64,000 nt of DNA from Rhizobium mesosinicum (GCF_019511345.1 NZ_JAEUAK010000004.1:620001-684000); one strand, 5' to 3'; shown: positions 21,419-31,984, counted from the first letter of the stretch. Numbers and translations: made by a program. Notes: a model not told the origin generated them from the letters alone.

Positions 21419-21424
21419 GGTCTC

Positions 21425-22012
21425 TCAGTTCAGCGGAATACCGTTGGCGCTCTTGGTGGCCTGATAGGTGTTGGAGAGGGCGGCATAGCGCGATTTGATC
21501 CGCGCCGTTTGCGCCTTGAGTTCGGCTTTGAGCTGTTCATCCTCTGTTTCCACGAGATCGGCGATCGCAAAGCTCTTCCAGAAGGCGTTCTGCCGCCGGT
21601 AGCCGCCGGGTTCGCGCCCGAATACCTCCTTCAGGATTTTCAGGTCGTGCGGAATGGCAAACCTGTCGCGGGAATCTTCATGGCTGAAGAAATAGTAGAA
21701 ATTGTCGAAGCCGGCCCAGGTGATCGCCGACATGCACATGGTACAGGGCTCATGGGTGGACAGAAAGATCAGGTCTTTCGGCGCCGGCTTGTCGTTGAGC
21801 TCGTAGAAGCGTTTCAGCGTATGCACTTCGCCGTGCCAAAGCGGGTTTTCAAGCTCATTATTGGTTTCGGCAACGACGAGCGCGAGGTCTGATTTACGCA
21901 GGATCGCCGCACCGAACACCTTGTTGCCGGAGGCGACGCCGAGTTCCGTTATCGGCAGGATATTGTCTTCCATGACCTGCAGAAGGCGGTTAGCGATAGT
22001 CTTTTCCGGCAT
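21425..22012 (-). CDS. Zinc-dependent nucleoside deaminase family protein
   Basis: 195 residues of the cytidine/deoxycytidylate deaminase fold. Zinc and catalytic residues are complete: HGE (His60, Glu62) and PCTMC (Cys90, Cys93). The substrate is not obvious: guanine-deaminase- and tRNA-adenosine-deaminase-like proteins share these motifs, but the long C-terminal helical part (EDEQLKAELKAQTARIKSRY) and the FYYFFSHEDSRDRF stretch differ from TadA. Upstream partner of mazG. Confidence 0.83.
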   Translation of the reverse strand: MPEKTIANRLLQVMEDNILPITELGVASGNKVFGAAILRKSDLALVVAETNNELENPLWHGEVHTLKRFYELNDKPAPKDLIFLSTHEPCTMCMSAITWAGFDNFYYFFSHEDSRDRFAIPHDLKILKEVFGREPGGYRRQNAFWKSFAIADLVETEDEQLKAELKAQTARIKSRYAALSNTYQATKSANGIPLN

Positions 22013-22292
22013 GAAATTCTCCCGTTTTGCCTATCCTAGCGCCCTACGGAATGAAGCGGAATGCATAAGTCCGATGCTTGGCACTTTGCCACAGGCTTTA
22101 TCAGCCTCGTTTCCAGGTTCCGCCAGAAAAGCGGCGCTCAAGATATGTGCTTCTTGCGCCGCACGGGTGAGTTTTCTCAAATCGTTGATCAACCGGGTAA
22201 AAGAATACGCCGCTAGCCGGCCTTTGGAATTCTGTTTCTTCATTCGGCTGTCCGGAGAATGCATATTCGAGCAACTTCGAAGTGGATTGAGA

Positions 22293-23729
22293 ATGCCTCC
22301 CAGGACTGAACAGCTTTCGATATTTCCCGCCTTCTTTCGGGTGGAAGGTCGGACTGCGGCCGTTTTCGGCGATGGCGATGAAGCTTTCGCCAAGGTTCGC
22401 CTGCTGTTGAATACGCAGGTGCGCATCATTGCGCATGCCGATCGCCCGGAAGCCGATTACCACGCCTTTCTGATTGCCAATCGTATCGAGACGGTCCGTG
22501 GAGCATTTTTGCCAGAACAGGTCGAGGGTGCTGTACTTGTATTCGCGGCAACCGGTGATGCAGAGCAGGATCGCCGCATCGTTGATGCCGCCCGTGCGGC
22601 TAAGATTCCGGCCAACGCCGTCGATCAGCCCGATTATTGCGATTTCTTTACGCCTGCTCTCGTCAATCGTGCGCCTGTTGCCGTGGCGATCGGCACCGAA
22701 GGGGCAGGGCCGGTGCTCGCACAGATGATCCGCGCCCAGATCGATCAGCTCCTGTCGCCCTCGCTCGGCCGCCTGGCGGCGCTGGCGACCAGCTATCGCA
22801 GGGCCGTTGAGCACCTCGTTCCCCGCGGCGTTTCGCGCCGCATCTTCTGGCGACGTTTCTTCTCCGGCCCGGTCGCGGATGCTGTCGCTAACGGCAACCT
22901 GCCGCAGGCCCACCGCGCCGCCAATGGCCTGTTGCGCTCGCTTGACCGCGTCGAAGGTCATGTCTGGCTAGTCGGCGCCGGTCCCGGTGCCGAAGATCTC
23001 CTGACCTTGCGCGCCCAGCGCGTGATGATGGAAGCCGATGTCATCGTCTATGACGCGCTCGTGCCGCAGGCGATCGTCGATATGGGCCGCCGGGATGCCG
23101 AGCGTCTTTCGGTCGGTAAGCGCAAGGGTTGCCATTCGAAGTCTCAGGAAGAGATCAATGATCTCCTGGTCGAGCTTGGCCGGCAGGGAAAACGCGTGGT
23201 GCGCCTGAAGAGCGGCGACCCGCTGGTCTATGGGCGGGCAGGGGAAGAGATGGCAGCGCTACGCGCCGCCGGTATCTCCTATGAGATCGTCCCCGGCATC
23301 ACTTCGGCCTTTGCCGCTGCTGCCGATTTCGAGCTACCGCTGACTTTGCGCGGGGTCGCCTCCTCCCTGGTCTTCACGACCGGGCACGATTTGACCGGTG
23401 ACGTTCTTCCCGATTGGGCAAGCCTCGCCGTGTCCGGTGCCACCATCGCCGTCTATATGGGCCGCACGGTCGCGGCCTCTGTCGCCGAACGGCTGATGCA
23501 GGCCGGCATTCCCTCGGAAACCACGGTTGCCGTCATCGAGAATGCCAGCCGCGCCGATCGCCGCCTGCTGCACGGAACCTTACGTGATCTTCCCGACCTG
23601 CAGCATCGTGACGAATTGACGGGACCGGTCATGGTCATTATCGGCGATGCGGTTGCAGGCGCCAATTTCGAACTGTCCGAACCGTTGGTGCCTGAGCGCA
23701 TCCGGTTCGATGAACTTGCAAGGAGCTGA
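22293..23729 (+). CDS. cysG: Siroheme synthase (CysG-type)
   Basis: 478 residues from ATG 22293; the open frame continues back to 21861 but that part opposes the deaminase gene. N-terminal ~1-220 is the precorrin-2 dehydrogenase/ferrochelatase module (VFGDGDEAFAKVRLLL, NAVDQPDYCDFFTPALV). The C-terminal SUMT methyltransferase module has VWLVGAGPGAEDLLTLRAQR and the RLKSGDPLVYGRAGEE motif. It makes siroheme for the reductase encoded two genes downstream. Four genes in a row form the sulfite-reduction operon. Confidence 0.95.
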   Translation: MPPRTEQLSIFPAFFRVEGRTAAVFGDGDEAFAKVRLLLNTQVRIIAHADRPEADYHAFLIANRIETVRGAFLPEQVEGAVLVFAATGDAEQDRRIVDAARAAKIPANAVDQPDYCDFFTPALVNRAPVAVAIGTEGAGPVLAQMIRAQIDQLLSPSLGRLAALATSYRRAVEHLVPRGVSRRIFWRRFFSGPVADAVANGNLPQAHRAANGLLRSLDRVEGHVWLVGAGPGAEDLLTLRAQRVMMEADVIVYDALVPQAIVDMGRRDAERLSVGKRKGCHSKSQEEINDLLVELGRQGKRVVRLKSGDPLVYGRAGEEMAALRAAGISYEIVPGITSAFAAAADFELPLTLRGVASSLVFTTGHDLTGDVLPDWASLAVSGATIAVYMGRTVAASVAERLMQAGIPSETTVAVIENASRADRRLLHGTLRDLPDLQHRDELTGPVMVIIGDAVAGANFELSEPLVPERIRFDELARS

Positions 23730-23730
23730 C

Positions 23731-24045
23731 ATGGTAGACAAGGTTCTGACCGCCAACCGCTTGGACGACGGCATCGCCGTCTGGCTGAACGCCAATGGCG
23801 AGTGGGTGACCTCGTTCCAGGAAGCGCTTGTCGCTCGCCATGCCGAAGCCGTCGCGGCGCTTGAGGAGATCGGCAAGAAATCCTATGCTGACAACCTGGT
23901 CGTCGACGTTGCCGTCGTCGAAGTGCAGGAAACCAATGGCAGGCTCTGGCCACTGCGACTGCGCGAACGTATTCGCGCTCAAGGCCCGACCATGGAATAT
24001 GCGCCGGGCTACAAGCCGGCCGATCCTGAATTCATTGCAGTCTGA
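23731..24045 (+). CDS. DUF2849 family protein
   Basis: 104 residues, starting 2 nt after the cysG stop with AAGGAGC as the ribosome site. Sequence features: VWLNANGEWVTSFQEALVAR, then VVDVAVVEVQETNGRLWPLR, which resembles the DUF2849 family found almost always next to sirohaem-dependent sulfite/nitrite reductases. No cysteines or cofactor motif. Function unknown; context points to an accessory or redox-partner adaptor. Confidence 0.84.
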   Translation: MVDKVLTANRLDDGIAVWLNANGEWVTSFQEALVARHAEAVAALEEIGKKSYADNLVVDVAVVEVQETNGRLWPLRLRERIRAQGPTMEYAPGYKPADPEFIAV

Positions 24046-24053
24046 GGAAGACG

Positions 24054-25724
<1,671 letters not shown>

Positions 25725-25734
25725 GGAGGGGATG

Positions 25735-26247
25735 ATGACGAAGATCTGGAGAGAGACCGGTTTTGTCGAGAACGATCCCTGGGTGATCGAGACCGAGGAG
25801 GTGAAGGCAACGGGCGATCAGAAGCCGCTACTGACGCTCGATGAACTGATCGCCAAGGCTGACGAAAGCAATAACGTCGGTTTCGGCGTGCTGATCAAGC
25901 CGGCCGACGATGTGCTGAAACTCGAGCCTTATCTCTATCGCCTGGAAATCGTGGCGGTGGCTTTTCCGGCCTTCAACGATGGCCGTGCCTTCAGTCATGC
26001 GTCCTTGCTGCGTCAGCGTCTTGGTTACACCAACGAACTGCGCGCAGTCGGTGACGTACTGATCGACCAGGTGCCGCTGATGCTGCGCGTCGGCATCGAC
26101 AGTTTCGCCGTCACCAACGAGACGGCAATCCGCCGCCTGTCGGAGAAGCGCCTGCCGTCCATTCCGCATCATTATCAGCCCGCGGCGCGTGACGCCGAAG
26201 CCGGCAAGGGCTATAGTTGGCGCCGTCAGGCAAAGCCGGCCGCCTGA
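25735..26247 (+). CDS. DUF934 family protein, sulfite-reduction operon
   Basis: 170 residues. AGGAGG (25724-25729) lies 5 nt before ATG 25735; ATG 25732 is too close to it. Contains the family core PADDVLKLEPYLYRLEIVAV, FPAFNDGRAFSHASLLRQRLG and AVGDVLIDQVPLMLRVGIDSF. DUF934 proteins are commonly annotated as oxidoreductases or CysH-associated proteins of unknown activity; no cofactor motif is visible. It starts 10 nt after cysI. Confidence 0.87.
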   Translation: MTKIWRETGFVENDPWVIETEEVKATGDQKPLLTLDELIAKADESNNVGFGVLIKPADDVLKLEPYLYRLEIVAVAFPAFNDGRAFSHASLLRQRLGYTNELRAVGDVLIDQVPLMLRVGIDSFAVTNETAIRRLSEKRLPSIPHHYQPAARDAEAGKGYSWRRQAKPAA

Positions 26248-26288
26248 TGCTGCCGGTTCTGCCGTCTTTTTGATGACGGAACGATAGC

Positions 26289-27500
26289 ATGAGCAAATTC
26301 GAAGTGGCGGTGATCGGCGGCGGTCTCGCCGGCATGATTGCCGCAGTCGCCCTGGCACGCGGCGGTCGCAACGTGGCGCTGGTCGCCCCTCCCTCCCTCA
26401 AGGAAGATCGCCGCACCACGGCCCTGATGGACCAGTCGATTCGTTTCCTGGATCGGCTGACACTCTGGGAAAGGCTCCGTCCCGCCGCCGCCCCGCTCAC
26501 CAGCATGCGCATCATCGACGGCACCAGCCGTCTGCTGCGTGCGCCCACGACGACCTTCCGTTCCGCCGAAGTCGGGCTGGATGCCTTTGGCTATAATTTT
26601 CCGAACAGAGCATTGATGGATGTCCTCGAAGCCGCCGCGGCCGCTGAGGGCAATATCACCCGTTTCACCGACATGGCTGAAACGATCGGGATCGCTCCGG
26701 AATCTGTAACGATCACGCTTGCAGGCGGCGAAGAGATCACCGCCGATTTCGCCATTGGCGCTGACGGCCGCAAATCGAAGCTGCGGGAGACGGCAGGTAT
26801 CGACGTGCGCACCTGGTCCTATCCGCAATCGGCCATGGTGCTGAATTTTGCGCATACGCTGCCGCACCAGAACATCTCCACGGAATTCCATACGGAGCAC
26901 GGTCCCTTTACGCAGGTGCCGCTGCCGGGCAATCGTTCAAGTCTCGTCTGGGTGCAGAATCCCTCGGACGCCGCAGCCCGTGTCGAACTGTCGCTTGCCG
27001 AGCTCAGCAATGTCGTCGAAGAGCGAATGCAATCCCTGCTTGGTAAGGTCAGTGTGGAGGAAGGTGTGCAGATCTGGCCGTTGTCTGGCATGATGGCGCA
27101 TCGCTTTGGCAAAGGCCGGATCGCACTGATCGGCGAGGCCGCACACGTCTTCCCGCCGATCGGAGCTCAGGGCCTCAATCTCAGCCTTCGCGATATCATG
27201 GCGCTGACCGATCTTCTGTGCGCGCGCGCAGAATTGCCTGTCGCTGCCGATGCCGGTACAAGCTTCGACCGCAAGCGTCGCGCCGATATCATGACGCGCA
27301 CGGCAAGCGTCGATCTCCTGAACCGTTCGCTGCTCTCCGACTTCCTGCCGGTGCAGGTGCTGCGGGCAACCGGCCTTCACATCCTTTCGGCCATTCCGCC
27401 ATTGCGCAACATCGTCATGCGCGAAGGTATTGAGCCTGGACGCGGCTTTCGCGATATTCCGGATGCGATCAGGGAACGCTTAAAGCGGAGGAAAGCCTGA
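26289..27500 (+). CDS. UbiH/UbiF-family FAD-dependent monooxygenase
   Basis: 403 residues of the flavin monooxygenase fold. FAD-binding VIGGGLAGMIAAVALARGG at 9-27, RTTALMDQSI, the mid-protein GADGRKSKLRE motif, and IALIGEAAHVFPPIGAQGLN, where GEAAH replaces the usual GDAAH. UbiH/UbiF enzymes hydroxylate the ubiquinone ring; the exact position cannot be told. It begins 41 nt after DUF934 and may be read through from the cys operon or have its own promoter. Confidence 0.88.
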   Translation: MSKFEVAVIGGGLAGMIAAVALARGGRNVALVAPPSLKEDRRTTALMDQSIRFLDRLTLWERLRPAAAPLTSMRIIDGTSRLLRAPTTTFRSAEVGLDAFGYNFPNRALMDVLEAAAAAEGNITRFTDMAETIGIAPESVTITLAGGEEITADFAIGADGRKSKLRETAGIDVRTWSYPQSAMVLNFAHTLPHQNISTEFHTEHGPFTQVPLPGNRSSLVWVQNPSDAAARVELSLAELSNVVEERMQSLLGKVSVEEGVQIWPLSGMMAHRFGKGRIALIGEAAHVFPPIGAQGLNLSLRDIMALTDLLCARAELPVAADAGTSFDRKRRADIMTRTASVDLLNRSLLSDFLPVQVLRATGLHILSAIPPLRNIVMREGIEPGRGFRDIPDAIRERLKRRKA

Positions 27501-27547
27501 TTTTATCGCGATCTGCTGGATACCATGCTGCCGGCTGGGCCCGGCGC

Positions 27548-28297
27548 TCAGCCGATTTGCATCAGGATCGGAAAGGTCTGCTGGAACCAGATTGCGACAT
27601 TGCTCACCCAACCGAGCAGGAAGGCAAGGCCTGTCAGCACGAGAAAGACGCCCATGATCTTCTCCACCGTTCCGAGGTGCCGGCGAAAGCGCGACAGGAA
27701 GCGCATGAAGCTCCCCGAAAAGCCGGCGGCAATCCAGAAAGGCACAGCAAGCCCCAGCGAATAAACAGCGAGCAGCCCTGCACCGGAGCCGACCGTTTCA
27801 CGCGATGCTGCAACACCGAGGATTGCTCCGAGGACCGGCCCGATGCAGGGCGTCCAGCCGAATGCGAAGGCCAGCCCCATGACGTAAGCGCCCGTCACCG
27901 TCGCCGGCTTGCCGCTGCCCTGGAAGCGCGCTTCCCGCGCCAGGATGCCGATGCGGAAAAGCCCGAGGAAATTCAGCCCCATGATGATGATGATCAGGCC
28001 GCCGATCTTGGCGAGCAGGTCGAGATGCTGGCGCAGCACCATGCCGATCGTCGAGGCACCGGCGCCGAGCGACACGAAGACCGTCGCAAAGCCGAGCGTG
28101 AAGAAAAGCGCCGAGAAAAGCACGCCACGCCGCACATCCGGTGCTGCAGCCACCGTTCCGCCGCCACGAAACTGCTCGACGGAAATGCCCGCCATATAAC
28201 AGAGATAGGGCGGCACGAGCGGAAGCACGCAGGGCGACAGAAACGAAAGCGCTCCAGCGAGCAGCGCACTCCAAAGGGAAATATCGGCAATCGACAC
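27548..28297 (-). CDS. ccdA: Cytochrome c biogenesis / thiol-disulfide transporter CcdA
   Basis: 249 residues, six predicted membrane helices. The two functional cysteines are in SPCVLPLVPPY (Cys23) and GWTPCIGP (Cys151), matching the pair that passes electrons from cytoplasmic thioredoxin to the periplasm. An extra Cys33 is present. The start is GTG at 28297 with GGAGAG upstream; an ATG 4 nt earlier is out of frame. Convergent with the monooxygenase gene. Confidence 0.93.
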   Translation of the reverse strand: MSIADISLWSALLAGALSFLSPCVLPLVPPYLCYMAGISVEQFRGGGTVAAAPDVRRGVLFSALFFTLGFATVFVSLGAGASTIGMVLRQHLDLLAKIGGLIIIIMGLNFLGLFRIGILAREARFQGSGKPATVTGAYVMGLAFAFGWTPCIGPVLGAILGVAASRETVGSGAGLLAVYSLGLAVPFWIAAGFSGSFMRFLSRFRRHLGTVEKIMGVFLVLTGLAFLLGWVSNVAIWFQQTFPILMQIG

Positions 28298-28764
28298 GCA
28301 TTCTCTCCGGCAGCAATCGAAGCGATGTTCCTAACGCCGCAAAGGGGCGATTGCCAATCACCTTTTTGCGCTGACCGTAGCCGGCCGGATCTCCAGATTG
28401 CCGCAGGCCCCGGTATGATTCTCCCATCTCAACATGAGACAGCGGATGTGGATATTAACCGCGCGTATACCATCGTTGGTTCTGTGAATGGATCGACTCG
28501 GGCTTAACCGGTGGTATTGCCCGGCATTTGCAGGCACCCCACTGCAAATGCCGGGAGGTCCGGTCGGCGAACTACGAGGCCGACGCCGGACCTCCCGCGT
28601 GCTCTCCGGCTTGCTCGGGGCGGAATGGGATCTATATGTTGTGCACCGATGCGTTAGCGGTCGGCGCCGCGGAAATGGCTGCAAGCCTTTTCCGCTAAAA
28701 ACTCATTCCGTTGTGGTGACCGCGTGATAAATTGCCGCGAGAGAATCCCTGAGGAGAAATATTG
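28298..28764. other. 467-nt gene-free stretch with inverted repeats
   Basis: No credible gene. It carries three inverted repeats: two adjacent long ones at 28520-28596 (listed separately) and GCGGAAA (28669-28675) / TTTCCGC (28689-28695), the last ahead of the lipoprotein gene. Confidence 0.7.
28520..28596. repeat. Two abutting long inverted repeats
   Basis: Hairpin 1: a perfect 14-bp stem, CCCGGCATTTGCAG (28520-28533) against 28542-28555, with an 8-nt loop. Hairpin 2: 11-bp GGGAGGTCCGG (28553-28563) against CCGGACCTCCC (28586-28596), continued inside by TCGGC (28564-28568) / GCCGA (28579-28583). The GGG at 28553-28555 is shared, so full formation of both in one RNA is mutually exclusive. 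No T-tract follows. Possibly a dispersed palindromic element or a structured RNA. Confidence 0.75.
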
Positions 28765-28944
28765 ATGGGCAGATTTCGGGCACTTGTGGCAGTCGGAGCG
28801 CTGATTGGCATTTCTGTGGTGACGGCATGTGCGACTCCCCCGAATTCATATGGCTCCGCCTCGGGTTACGTGCCGGGAGATTCGATGAACCCTGCCTGCC
28901 GAGACGGCTTCAGACCGAATGATGGCCGCTCCTGCAGCTATTGA
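28765..28944 (+). CDS. Very small lipoprotein
   Basis: 59 residues. ATG at 28765 with GAGGAG 9 nt upstream. The first 21 residues are a lipoprotein signal peptide ending VVTAC, so Cys22 would be lipidated. The mature part is only 38 residues, Pro/Ser/Tyr-rich, with two more cysteines (NPACRDGF and RSCSY) that could pair. No family recognised. The ribosome site and lipobox support it as a real gene. Confidence 0.68.
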   Translation: MGRFRALVAVGALIGISVVTACATPPNSYGSASGYVPGDSMNPACRDGFRPNDGRSCSY

Positions 28945-28986
28945 AAGCGAGGAGGTCGGGACATCAACCTGCCTGGCAATAACCCG

Positions 28987-29256
28987 TCAATGCAGTTGCG
29001 GCTCATCCTCATCGAGAAAGCTTTGCACGCCATCGCGTTCAGCGGTGGCCAGGAATTCTTCCCAAGCTTCCAGATCTGTGGCGAATTTGTCTTCCCAGAC
29101 GGTTACGACTTCGGTCTGTGAGATGACCTCGAGGGTCCAGTCGCCATTGGTGCCAGCCGGCCGAAATATATCGATGAGCACGGTTACTCCGCTGTCTTCA
29201 AATTCGCCGGAGAAATCAGAGTGCTCAAGCTTCGGTTCTTTAGGTGTTTTCGGCAT
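28987..29256 (-). CDS. Small acidic protein of unknown function
   Basis: 89 residues, strongly acidic (about 20 Asp/Glu), with a predicted beta-rich centre (VTVLIDIFRPAGTNGDWTLE, VISQTEVVTVWEDKF) and a C-terminal acidic helix (EAWEEFLATAERDG). No cysteines, no signal peptide. It resembles conserved rhizobial hypothetical proteins located next to tRNA-Lys, but I cannot name a family. The 42-nt space to the convergent lipoprotein gene contains no clear terminator. Confidence 0.72.
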   Translation of the reverse strand: MPKTPKEPKLEHSDFSGEFEDSGVTVLIDIFRPAGTNGDWTLEVISQTEVVTVWEDKFATDLEAWEEFLATAERDGVQSFLDEDEPQLH

Positions 29257-29302
29257 CCGACCTCCAGCACCGTCACGCGCCGTACAGCTAGGAAAAAGAT
29301 TA

Positions 29303-29378
29303 TGGTGAGAGCGTCGGGGTTCGAACCCGAGACCTACTGATTAAAAGTCAGTTGCTCTACCGGCTGAGCTACGCTCTC
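29303..29378 (-). tRNA. tRNA-Lys (anticodon TTT)
   Basis: 76 nt with encoded CCA (29303-29305). Acceptor stem GAGAGCG/CGCTCTC, D-arm GCTCAGCCGGTAGAGC, anticodon stem-loop CTGACTTTTAATCAG with anticodon TTT, and T-arm TCGGGTTCGAACCCCGA. Discriminator A. All stems pair fully. Confidence 0.98.
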
Positions 29379-29957
29379 CCTCTCCGCGAGCGCAAAGCAC
29401 CCCGGCTGGAAGTGCGCGGAACATATGCAGGCGACCTATCGCGGTCAACCGAAAAAAACTGCTTATCCATTCTATCGGGCACATTTCTTGTTGCCCACCA
29501 TCCGACATCGCGTTTCCGCTGTAGCTTGCCGTCCAGATTGGCGAACGGCGTTCCGCTCTTCGGCGTGAGGTGATTGCCGCCTGCTGTCGCCTTTTTGGCT
29601 ATGGTCGCGTCGTCATCACCACCCAATCGGCACCCGTCGCCAGCGCCGCCGAGGTTGCGCTAACTGTGAGCTTCAACGATGCCGCCGCCTTTCCGGAGCC
29701 GCCGACCGCTTCAGGTTGCCAGAGGCGGCACCGAAATGGCCGCGATGCAACCCTGAATATTTGCTTCGACCTTCGGGATTTCTTGCTGAAGACCTCGCAC
29801 CGACCGCGCCATCCAGCTGTTTCATTGCGAATATTTCATGTTTTTCAGCCGCATTTCCGTGCCATCGTCAGGGCATCGGTAATGTTGGGTTCATCTTCGG
29901 CATGATTATCTCGGCGTGAAGCAGGGCTGATACGGCGAAGCATATATCGAGGATTAG
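29379..29957. other. 579-nt gene-free stretch between tRNA-Lys and the exporter operon
   Basis: Apart from the tRNA promoter I see nothing supportable. Short open frames here lack ribosome sites and protein-like composition. The exporter promoter must lie at the right-hand end (AT-rich around 29800-29950). Confidence 0.55.
29420..29448 (-). promoter_or_regulatory. Sigma-70-type promoter of tRNA-Lys
   Basis: Read on the minus strand: -35 TTGACC (29448-29443), exactly 17-nt spacer, -10 TATGTT (29425-29420). Predicted start near 29413, about 35 nt before the mature tRNA 5' end. Confidence 0.6.
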
Positions 29958-31256
29958 ATGGACAATTTGGAGGCTGGCAAAGAGACCGGTTCCGTAACAG
30001 GCGCAAATGCCGACCTGGCTGCCGTGCTGGTCGCCGGCCGGCAGAGCAGGGGGCGTCGCTGGCGCGGACGCCTGATCGTTCTGGTGCTCTTGATCCTCGC
30101 GGCCGGCGCCGCTGCCTATTTCTACATGGGCCGAGGCCAGGCCGAGGTCACCTACACGACCCAGCCGGTCAAGCGCGGCGACCTCACAGTGCTCGTCACC
30201 GCCACGGGTTCCGTCCAGCCGACCGAACAGGTTGATATATCGAGTGAATTGTCGGGCACGATGCGCGACGTCAATGTCGACTATAACAGCACCGTCAAGG
30301 CAGGCGATGTTCTCGCCGTCCTCGATACCAACAAGCTGGAAGCCGATGTGAAGAGTTCGCGTGCCAAGCTCAACTCGGCAAAGGCCAATGTGGTCAAGGC
30401 GAATGCTGACCTGGAATCGGCTGCTACCTCGCTCGACCGCCTGAAGAGCCTTGTGAAAAGTAACGTCTCCACCCAGCAGAGCCTTGACGACGCGACCTAT
30501 AAATATGACTCGGCAGTCGCCGCCAAGGATATCAACGAGGCGGAAGTGCTGGCCTCAGAGGCAGACTTGCAGCTTGCCGAGGTCAATCTCGGCAAGGCGA
30601 AGATCGTTTCGCCGATCGATGGCGTAATTTTGACCCGCTCGGTCGATCCAGGTGCGACCGTTGCTGCCTCGCTTTCGGCGCCCGTACTTTTCACCATCGC
30701 CGGCGATCTCAAGAAGATGGAGCTTCAGGTAGATATCGATGAAGCCGATGTCGGCCAGATCGCGGTGGGCCAGAAGGCGACCTTCACGGTCGACGCCTAT
30801 CCAGGCCGCGCCTTCCCTGCCATGATCGAGCAGATCCGCTTTGCCTCCGAAGTGGTCAACAACGTCGTCACCTATAAGGCGGTTCTCTCGGTTAACAATG
30901 CGGACCTGCTGCTGCGCCCCGGCATGACGGCGACCGCCGATATCACCGTGGAAGCCGTCAAGGACACGCTGATGGTTCCGAATGCGGCCCTTCGTTACGC
31001 TCCGCCGCAGGCGGAAGGCCGTGGCGGCCGTGGTATTTTCAGCCTGTTGCGCCCGCCGCGTCCGCTCCGCAGCGGTGGTGGCGGTGATGCCAACCTGACC
31101 GGCACTCAGCGCCGGGTCTGGGTGCTGCGCAGCGGCCACCCTGCACCCGTCGTGATCCAGGTTGGCTCCTCGGATGGCCAGTTCACGCAGGTCACCTCTG
31201 GCGAGCTTACCGAAAAGGATGCTGTTATCACCGATGCCGCGATGCACACGAACTGA
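29958..31256 (+). CDS. MacA-type periplasmic adaptor (membrane fusion protein)
   Basis: 432 residues. Cytoplasmic N-terminus of ~35 residues, one membrane helix (LIVLVLLILAAGAAAYFYMG), then the HlyD/MacA order: barrel-sandwich (GDLTVLVTATGSVQPTEQVD), a short coiled-coil hairpin (~130-200), return lipoyl half (IDGVILTRSVDPGATVAASL) and beta-barrel. A Gly/Arg/Pro-rich loop near 355-380 is unusual. It links the ABC permease below to an outer-membrane channel for macrolide, peptide or siderophore export; substrate unknown. The ATPase gene starts 8 nt downstream. Confidence 0.9.
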   Translation: MDNLEAGKETGSVTGANADLAAVLVAGRQSRGRRWRGRLIVLVLLILAAGAAAYFYMGRGQAEVTYTTQPVKRGDLTVLVTATGSVQPTEQVDISSELSGTMRDVNVDYNSTVKAGDVLAVLDTNKLEADVKSSRAKLNSAKANVVKANADLESAATSLDRLKSLVKSNVSTQQSLDDATYKYDSAVAAKDINEAEVLASEADLQLAEVNLGKAKIVSPIDGVILTRSVDPGATVAASLSAPVLFTIAGDLKKMELQVDIDEADVGQIAVGQKATFTVDAYPGRAFPAMIEQIRFASEVVNNVVTYKAVLSVNNADLLLRPGMTATADITVEAVKDTLMVPNAALRYAPPQAEGRGGRGIFSLLRPPRPLRSGGGGDANLTGTQRRVWVLRSGHPAPVVIQVGSSDGQFTQVTSGELTEKDAVITDAAMHTN

Positions 31257-31264
31257 CGGGAGCG

Positions 31265-31984
31265 ATGATGGAACGCCCGCCGCTTCTGGAATTCAGGCAG
31301 GTTTCGAAAATCTACGGCGAGGGTGCTGCGGCCATCCGCGCGCTCGACCATGTGGATCTTTCGATCCGAACGCATGAATTTGTCGCCATCATGGGGCCAT
31401 CCGGTTCCGGCAAGTCGACGGCGATGAACATACTCGGCTGCCTCGATGTGCCAACCTCAGGCGACTACGTCTTCCAGGGTATTTCGACGAGCGGCTTTGA
31501 TCGCAGCCAGCTGACGCTGCTGCGCCGGCATATGCTGGGTTTCGTCTTCCAGGGCTTCAATCTGCTGTCGCGCACCTCTGCCGTGGAGAATGTCGAACTG
31601 CCGCTGATCTATCGCGGCATGGCGGTCGGCGAGCGGCGCAAGCGGGCAAGGGAGGCGCTCGGCCTCGTCGGCCTGTCGGGCAGGGAACATCACAAGACGC
31701 AGGAACTCTCAGGCGGCCAGCAGCAGCGCGTGGCAATCGCCCGCGCCATCGTCACCGAACCAGCCTTGCTGCTTGCCGATGAGCCGACCGGCAACCTCGA
31801 CACGAAGACCAGCATGGAGATCATGGATCTGATGACGCGGCTGAACCGCGAACAGGGCATCACTATCGTCATGGTCACGCATGAGCCCGATATCGCCGCC
31901 TATGCAGGGCGCCTGCTGCGTTTCGTGGACGGCAAGCTGGAGCGCGAAGTGGAGCATCGGCGGAGGGCGGAGCATGTTCTTTGA
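31265..31984 (+). CDS. ABC exporter ATP-binding protein (MacB N-domain/LolD type)
   Basis: 239 residues. Walker [10 protein letters not shown] (44-52), Q-loop [10 protein letters not shown], signature [14 protein letters not shown], Walker [13 protein letters not shown], switch His in VMVTHEPD. This is the MacB/LolD/FtsE class. The second Met (31268) is an equally possible start. It overlaps the permease gene by 11 nt. In E. coli MacB this domain is fused to the permease; here it is a separate protein. Confidence 0.93.
   Translation: MMERPPLLEFRQVSKIYGEGAAAIRALDHVDLSIRTHEFVAIMGPSGSGKSTAMNILGCLDVPTSGDYVFQGISTSGFDRSQLTLLRRHMLGFVFQGFNLLSRTSAVENVELPLIYRGMAVGERRKRAREALGLVGLSGREHHKTQELSGGQQQRVAIARAIVTEPALLLADEPTGNLDTKTSMEIMDLMTRLNREQGITIVMVTHEPDIAAYAGRLLRFVDGKLEREVEHRRRAEHVL

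Noticed and set aside
22013..22292. Riboswitch in the leader of the siroheme/sulfite operon
   Set aside because: No SAM-type or cobalamin-type conserved core recognised in the 280 nt; no terminator hairpin before cysG.
29379..29957. Integration scar or degraded gene next to tRNA-Lys
   Set aside because: The stretch is on the 5' side of the tRNA, no repeat of the tRNA 3' end is seen, and no gene remnant could be recognised.
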